Of a stretch of 9,121 nt of DNA, positions 6,227-9,121 are shown one piece after another (position 1 is the first letter of the stretch; each line of letters starts with the position of its first letter). The DNA is taken from contig CAJXWI010000066.1 of NCBI GenBank assembly GCA_913062735.1, forward strand, positions 1 through 9,121. Reading direction: 5' to 3'. Source of the DNA: an uncultured Arcobacter sp. GTDB taxonomy: Bacteria > Campylobacterota > Campylobacteria > Campylobacterales > Arcobacteraceae. The notes below the pieces were generated by a model. It ran no database searches. It was not told the origin of the DNA and was given only the letters and a program-made list of their open reading frames with translations. Made by a program: the position numbers and the translations under genes.

Positions 6227-7048
6227 TTAGTCGAATTTCATTGAAAAGTCTAACCACGTTGCTTGATGAATAATAGAACCAGAACTCAAAGCATCAACCC
6301 CAGATAAAGCATATTCTCTAACCGTCTCTAAAGAAATATTCCCAGAAGCTTCAATTAATACATGAGCATGATTTTCATCTCTGTATTTTATAACTTCTTT
6401 AATTTGAGAGGGTTGCATATTATCACACATTATTATATCAGCCCCTGCATGCATAGCTGTTTCTACTTGTTCAAAAGTTTCACATTCAATTTCTATTTTA
6501 GTAACCCATGAAATTCGCTTACGTGCTTTTATTATAAATTCTTCTAAATTATCAATGGTTCTTAAGTGGGTATCTTTAATCATTAAACAATCATCTAAAC
6601 CAAGACGGTGATTAATAGCTCCACCAACTCTTGATGCATATTTTTCAAATTCTCTTAATTGTGGTCTTGTTTTTCTTGTATCTAACATAACCACATCTAA
6701 ATCTTCGATTTTTTTAACATAAGAATTTGCCATAGTAGCAATTCCACTTGCATGTTGTAAAAGATTTAAAAAAGTACGCTCACTTGAGAGTAATACAGAA
6801 GCTTTACCCTCTAATTCTGCAATGATATCACCTTTTTTAAGAACATCTCCGTCTACTTTTAAAAACTTACAATCAAATCTTTCTGTTCTGGCTAGTACTT
6901 TTGCATACTTAACACCAGCTAAAATTCCATCTGCTTTTGCAATGGCTCTTGCTTTAAAACGTCCTTTAGGAGCAACGTCAAAAAACAAATCCCCTCTTCC
7001 ATTGTCTTCAATAATCGCGTTTTTTACGAATTTTTTTATATGAATCAT
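6227..7048 (-). CDS. nadC: Quinolinate phosphoribosyltransferase (decarboxylating)
   Basis: NadC converts quinolinate and PRPP to nicotinate mononucleotide, CO2 and PPi, the step after NadA in de novo NAD synthesis. The 273-residue length is typical. Motifs: SERTFLNLLQHASGIAT (89-105), MLDTRKTRPQLREFEKYA (121-138) with the phosphate-binding DTRKT, GGAINHRLGL (142-151), KDTH (158-161; usual form KDNH), EIECE (186-190), CDNM (208-211), EASGNI (233-238) and SSGSIIH (255-261). Together these cover the N-terminal domain and the alpha/beta barrel active site, so the enzyme looks complete. The start is ATG at 7048, sharing ATGA with the nadA stop, which indicates co-transcription and translational coupling with nadA. 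Asn-to-Thr in KDTH is the only motif change I noticed, and its effect is unknown. The related ModD family was considered, but linkage to nadA settles the call. Confidence 0.96.
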   Translation of the reverse strand: MIHIKKFVKNAIIEDNGRGDLFFDVAPKGRFKARAIAKADGILAGVKYAKVLARTERFDCKFLKVDGDVLKKGDIIAELEGKASVLLSSERTFLNLLQHASGIATMANSYVKKIEDLDVVMLDTRKTRPQLREFEKYASRVGGAINHRLGLDDCLMIKDTHLRTIDNLEEFIIKARKRISWVTKIEIECETFEQVETAMHAGADIIMCDNMQPSQIKEVIKYRDENHAHVLIEASGNISLETVREYALSGVDALSSGSIIHQATWLDFSMKFD

Positions 7049-8034
7049 ACTTCAAACATCCTTTCTAATGCTACTTTTGCCCATTTGATAACGTCTTTAT
7101 CAACGAATACTTCATTTTCTTTTTTAACCGTATCGTTTTTAATATCTACTAATACTTTATATACTTCTTCTAGTGTTGTTTCATTCATGGTTGGACACTC
7201 AGGTTTCGTTGAGCTTAAAATATAGGTATTTTTAGTACGTAAGCGTGAAACCATATTATATTCCGTACCCACTGCTACTTTTTGATCTATTGGAAGCTCT
7301 TTAATAAATTTAATTAACTGTGAAGTTGAGCCTACAAAATCTGCATGATCACAAATACTAGGATCACACTCTGGGTGAACTGCAATTAAAATACCTGGAT
7401 ATTTTTCTCTGTAAAACTCAATATCATCTACAGAAAACAATTGATGAACCGAACAAAAACCGTTATAACAGATAATATCTGCATCTTTTAGGTTCTCATC
7501 TACTCCAATTACTGCTGATTTTAAATTCATCTGTTTGGCAAAATTTTGCCCCAAACAGCGATCAGGTACAAAAAGAATCTTTTTCCCTGATTTTAGACCT
7601 TTTTCTATTATTTTAAAAGCATTTGAAGAAGTACATACCATACCACCCATTTCACCCACACGTGCTTTTACAGCTGCACTTGAGTTAATATAAGTAATAG
7701 GCAAAATATCTTCTTTTTTTATTCCAGCTTTTCTAAGCGTTTCTACACTTTCATCATAATACAACTCATCAATCATTCTAGCCATTGCACAACAGGCAAC
7801 TTTTGGCATGATTACTCTTTTATGAGGGGCTAATACTTTTACACTCTCACCCATAAATCCAACCCCACAAAATACAATATTGTGAGCATCTGTTTTTACT
7901 GCTTTTTTTGCAAGTTCTAAAGAATCACCTGTTATATCACCAATATCAAAAACTTCATCTCGTTGATAAAAGTGAGCAACAATAGTTACATCTAATTCTT
8001 CTTTTAAAGCCAATACTTTTTGTTTTAAATTCAA
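7045..8034 (-). CDS. nadA: Quinolinate synthase, [4Fe-4S] enzyme
   Basis: NadA condenses iminoaspartate with dihydroxyacetone phosphate to quinolinate using an oxygen-sensitive [4Fe-4S] cluster. Counting from the start called here, conserved segments are VAHFYQRDEV (19-28), GDSLELAK (36-43), ACCAMARM (80-87), ITYINSSAAVKA (113-124), NGFCSVHQ (191-198), HPEC (220-223), GTEYNM (256-261) and KPECPTMNETTLEEV (277-291). The likely cluster cysteines are C82, C194 and C280. I chose TTG at 8034 because AAAGGG (8040-8045) lies 5 nt before it. The in-frame GTG at 8038-8040 abuts that ribosome site with no spacing, so it is less likely, and it would add only two residues. No nadB or aspartate dehydrogenase gene is in the window, so the iminoaspartate source is encoded elsewhere. 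nadA is first in a nadA-nadC pair and overlaps nadC by 4 nt. Confidence 0.96.
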   Translation of the reverse strand: MNLKQKVLALKEELDVTIVAHFYQRDEVFDIGDITGDSLELAKKAVKTDAHNIVFCGVGFMGESVKVLAPHKRVIMPKVACCAMARMIDELYYDESVETLRKAGIKKEDILPITYINSSAAVKARVGEMGGMVCTSSNAFKIIEKGLKSGKKILFVPDRCLGQNFAKQMNLKSAVIGVDENLKDADIICYNGFCSVHQLFSVDDIEFYREKYPGILIAVHPECDPSICDHADFVGSTSQLIKFIKELPIDQKVAVGTEYNMVSRLRTKNTYILSSTKPECPTMNETTLEEVYKVLVDIKNDTVKKENEVFVDKDVIKWAKVALERMFEV

Positions 8035-8039
8035 TTCCA

Positions 8040-8045
8040 CCCTTT
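8040..8045 (-). promoter_or_regulatory. nadA ribosome binding site that decides the start
   Basis: On the minus strand AAAGGG is followed by five bases and then TTG (8034-8032). The competing GTG codon (8040-8038) uses the last G of this site, which leaves no room for normal initiation. The spacing therefore favours the TTG start and a protein of 329 residues rather than 331. Confidence 0.55.
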
Positions 8046-8066
8046 GCGCTTAAAAATATTCATTTT

Positions 8067-8079
8067 CTTAAGCCTTAAG
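8067..8079. promoter_or_regulatory. CTTAAG-C-CTTAAG dyad upstream of nadA
   Basis: Two copies of the palindrome CTTAAG (8067-8072 and 8074-8079) separated by one base form a 13-bp inverted repeat, 33 nt upstream of the nadA start. A possible minus-strand -10 (TATAAA, 8094 down to 8089) would start transcription close to or inside this dyad, a position suited to a repressor operator. Further minus-strand -10 candidates are TATAAC (8121-8116) and TATAAT (8137-8132). I do not recognise the dyad as a known NAD-regulator site, and AT-rich DNA can give such repeats by chance. Confidence 0.25.
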
Positions 8080-8114
8080 TAATACTATTTTATATGCGAA
8101 TATAACTAAATTTT

Positions 8115-8223
8115 TGTTATAATCCTTTTAAATTATAAAAAATTACTTTAAAATTTAATATTACTTTGAATGTTACATATATATAAGGTCATCATTTTAT
8201 AAAAAAGATTATTTGAAAGAAGG
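8115..8223 (+). promoter_or_regulatory. plsY promoter, leader and ribosome site
   Basis: TGTTATAAT (8115-8123) is a perfect extended -10 box on the plus strand with only a weak -35 (TGCGAA, 8095-8100). The start would be near 8130, giving a leader of about 100 nt, A/T-rich and without stable structure that I can see. An 8-nt direct repeat ATTACTTT occurs in it at 8142-8149 and 8160-8167. The ribosome site AAGAAGG (8217-8223) lies 5 nt before the plsY ATG. The promoter call is inference from the box alone; a second start nearer the gene cannot be excluded. Confidence 0.5.
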
Positions 8224-8228
8224 TTTGT

Positions 8229-8849
8229 ATGGATTTTATAAATGAAAATCTGTTTTTTTATTTATTAGCGTATTTAGTTGGTTCTATTCCTTTTGGTTTA
8301 CTTTTGGCAAAAACATTTGCAGGGGTTAATATCAAAGAACTTGGAAGTAAATCTATTGGAGCCACAAACGTTTTAAGAGTAGTAAAAGAAAGTAATCCCT
8401 CTTTGGCTAAAAAACTTGCAGGTGCCACTTTAGTTCTTGATGCAATAAAAGGTACTATTATTTTATTAATTGCATCTGCTTATGGTTTAAGTATGGAGAG
8501 TTTATGGGCTGTAGCAGTATTATCAATTATTGGACATTGTTACAGTATTTATTTAGGTTTAGAAGGCGGGAAAGGAGTAGCAACAGGATTGGGTGTATTT
8601 TTAGTACTACTTCCTATTCCTACATTAATAGGTGGAATCGTATGGGCTTTTTGTGCAAAAGTACTTAAAATCTCTTCAATCTCATCTCTACTTGGTTTAT
8701 TAGCCGTAGTATTATCTGCTCTAGTCCTAAACAATGGTTTAGAAATAAACTCTAATGTGCCTATGTATTTAATTATGTTTATCATTTATTATAAACATAT
8801 ACCTAATATACTGAGATTGTTTAATGGGAAGGAAGAAAAGGCCATATAA
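8229..8849 (+). CDS. plsY: Acyl-phosphate:glycerol-3-phosphate acyltransferase, membrane protein
   Basis: PlsY transfers the acyl group of acyl-phosphate (made by PlsX) to glycerol-3-phosphate, the first acylation in phospholipid synthesis. The 206-residue length is normal. All three signature motifs are present: GSIPFGLLLAK (18-28, motif 1), GSKSIGATNVLR (39-50, motif 2, usual form GSGNPGATN), and GLEGGKGVATGLG (109-121, motif 3 with the phosphate-binding GGKGVAT). Hydrophobic membrane segments at about 9-28, 66-84, 90-107, 119-145 and 150-167, plus one at 178-190, fit the polytopic inner-membrane fold. The start is ATG at 8229 with AAGAAGG 5 nt upstream. It is transcribed divergently from nadA. 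The last codons and the TAA stop lie in a perfect hairpin, with the stop in the loop. The function call is secure. Confidence 0.96.
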   Translation: MDFINENLFFYLLAYLVGSIPFGLLLAKTFAGVNIKELGSKSIGATNVLRVVKESNPSLAKKLAGATLVLDAIKGTIILLIASAYGLSMESLWAVAVLSIIGHCYSIYLGLEGGKGVATGLGVFLVLLPIPTLIGGIVWAFCAKVLKISSISSLLGLLAVVLSALVLNNGLEINSNVPMYLIMFIIYYKHIPNILRLFNGKEEKAI

Positions 8850-8865
8850 ATGGCCTTTTCTTCCT
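8830..8865 (+). terminator. Perfect 16-bp hairpin over the plsY stop codon; probable terminator
   Basis: The arm AGGAAGAAAAGGCCAT (8830-8845) pairs perfectly with 8850-8865 across the 4-nt loop ATAA. The TAA stop of plsY (8847-8849) sits in the loop, and the last five sense codons are in the 5' arm. Only a short T-run follows (GAGTTTTGA, 8866-8874), so the U-tract is weaker than in a classical intrinsic terminator. It separates plsY from folB and may end transcription, or protect the plsY mRNA 3' end with some readthrough. The remaining 79 nt before folB contain A/T-rich sequence with a TATATA at 8924-8929, too near the folB ribosome site to be a convincing promoter. Confidence 0.65.
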
Positions 8866-8944
8866 GAGTTTTGACTTCTACAAACCCTTACACCCAATTT
8901 TTTACAAAACAAAAATCACTCCCTATATATAAAAGGACTAAACA

Positions 8945-9121
8945 ATGAAAATACAAATCAAAGAACTAAGATTCAATTGCATCATAGGAATTCTTCCAAA
9001 AGAAAGAATAAACGAACAAGAAGTAATCATTGATACCTCATTTATATATGCTTACAAAAAAGATTCTTTCATTGATTATTCCCTCGTTGCAAACGATATA
9101 AAAAACATTATGATAAATAAA
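8945..9121 (+). CDS. folB: Dihydroneopterin aldolase (FolB family), N-terminal 59 codons
   Basis: FolB cleaves 7,8-dihydroneopterin to 6-hydroxymethyl-dihydropterin and glycolaldehyde in folate synthesis. The frame is open from ATG at 8945 to the window end; I translated it by hand. The N-terminus MKIQIKELRFNCIIGILPKE, then RxNEQ (residues 21-25), VIID (27-30) and IDYSLVANDI (43-52) match the family pattern of IxIxxLxxxxxIGxxxxER, QxxxxD and xDYxxVxxxI. E20 and Y45 fit the conserved catalytic-region Glu and the DYS tyrosine. The C-terminal half, with the catalytic lysine and the last conserved segment, lies beyond the window. The ribosome site AAAAGGA (8931-8937) is 7 nt before ATG. It follows plsY by 95 nt across a hairpin. 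Other tunnelling-fold enzymes (FolX, QueD) were considered; the IGI and DYS motifs favour FolB or FolX. Confidence 0.85.
   Translation, partial: MKIQIKELRFNCIIGILPKERINEQEVIIDTSFIYAYKKDSFIDYSLVANDIKNIMINK

Noticed and set aside
8549..8785. Minus-strand 78-codon open frame opposite plsY
   Set aside because: It lies entirely within plsY, which has all three signature motifs; no independent support.
1..9121. Mobile element, defence system, CRISPR array, tRNA or rRNA
   Set aside because: No regular repeat-spacer pattern, transposase or integrase motif, long terminal repeats, cloverleaf, or conserved rRNA segment was seen. All long coding regions are assigned core functions.

Overview
The window is AT-rich, densely packed chromosomal DNA. 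It is most likely from Campylobacterota (the former Epsilonproteobacteria) and probably an Arcobacter-group organism. The basis is the strong A/T codon bias and a gene order (M23 peptidase, lpxC, short TsaB-like protein, thrB, YlxR-like protein, infB) that I recall from Campylobacter and Helicobacter genomes. The species call is inference, since no rRNA gene is present. I see no mobile element, CRISPR array, tRNA or rRNA, and no base-composition island. This is core genome.

Left block (1-5981, all minus strand). Seven genes read right to left from an extended -10 promoter near 6031-6039: a DHH-family phosphoesterase, a membrane-anchored M23 (LytM) peptidase, lpxC (lipid A), a short TsaB-like protein (tRNA t6A modification), thrB (homoserine kinase), a YlxR/RnpM-like protein, and infB (IF2), whose 3' part lies beyond the left edge. 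Junctions are overlaps or gaps of 2 to 35 nt, so this looks like one operon joining envelope synthesis, threonine synthesis and translation. Four of its seven genes start with TTG and one with GTG.

Middle block. A 244-nt gap (5982-6226) holds the operon promoter and a 58-nt imperfect hairpin (6126-6183). The hairpin is not explained by any gene and is the best candidate here for an undescribed element, possibly a small RNA. To its right, nadA and nadC (minus strand, ATGA overlap) encode quinolinate synthase and quinolinate phosphoribosyltransferase, two consecutive steps of de novo NAD synthesis.

Right block (8041-9121). A divergent intergenic region carries promoters for nadA (minus) and plsY (plus) and a CTTAAG-C-CTTAAG dyad. 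plsY (acyl-phosphate glycerol-3-phosphate acyltransferase) ends inside a perfect 16-bp hairpin whose 4-nt loop contains the stop codon. folB (dihydroneopterin aldolase) then starts and runs off the right edge.

I did not find a new multi-gene system. The findings are local: the structured intergenic element, the stop-in-loop hairpin, the many non-ATG starts, and a reduced TsaB.
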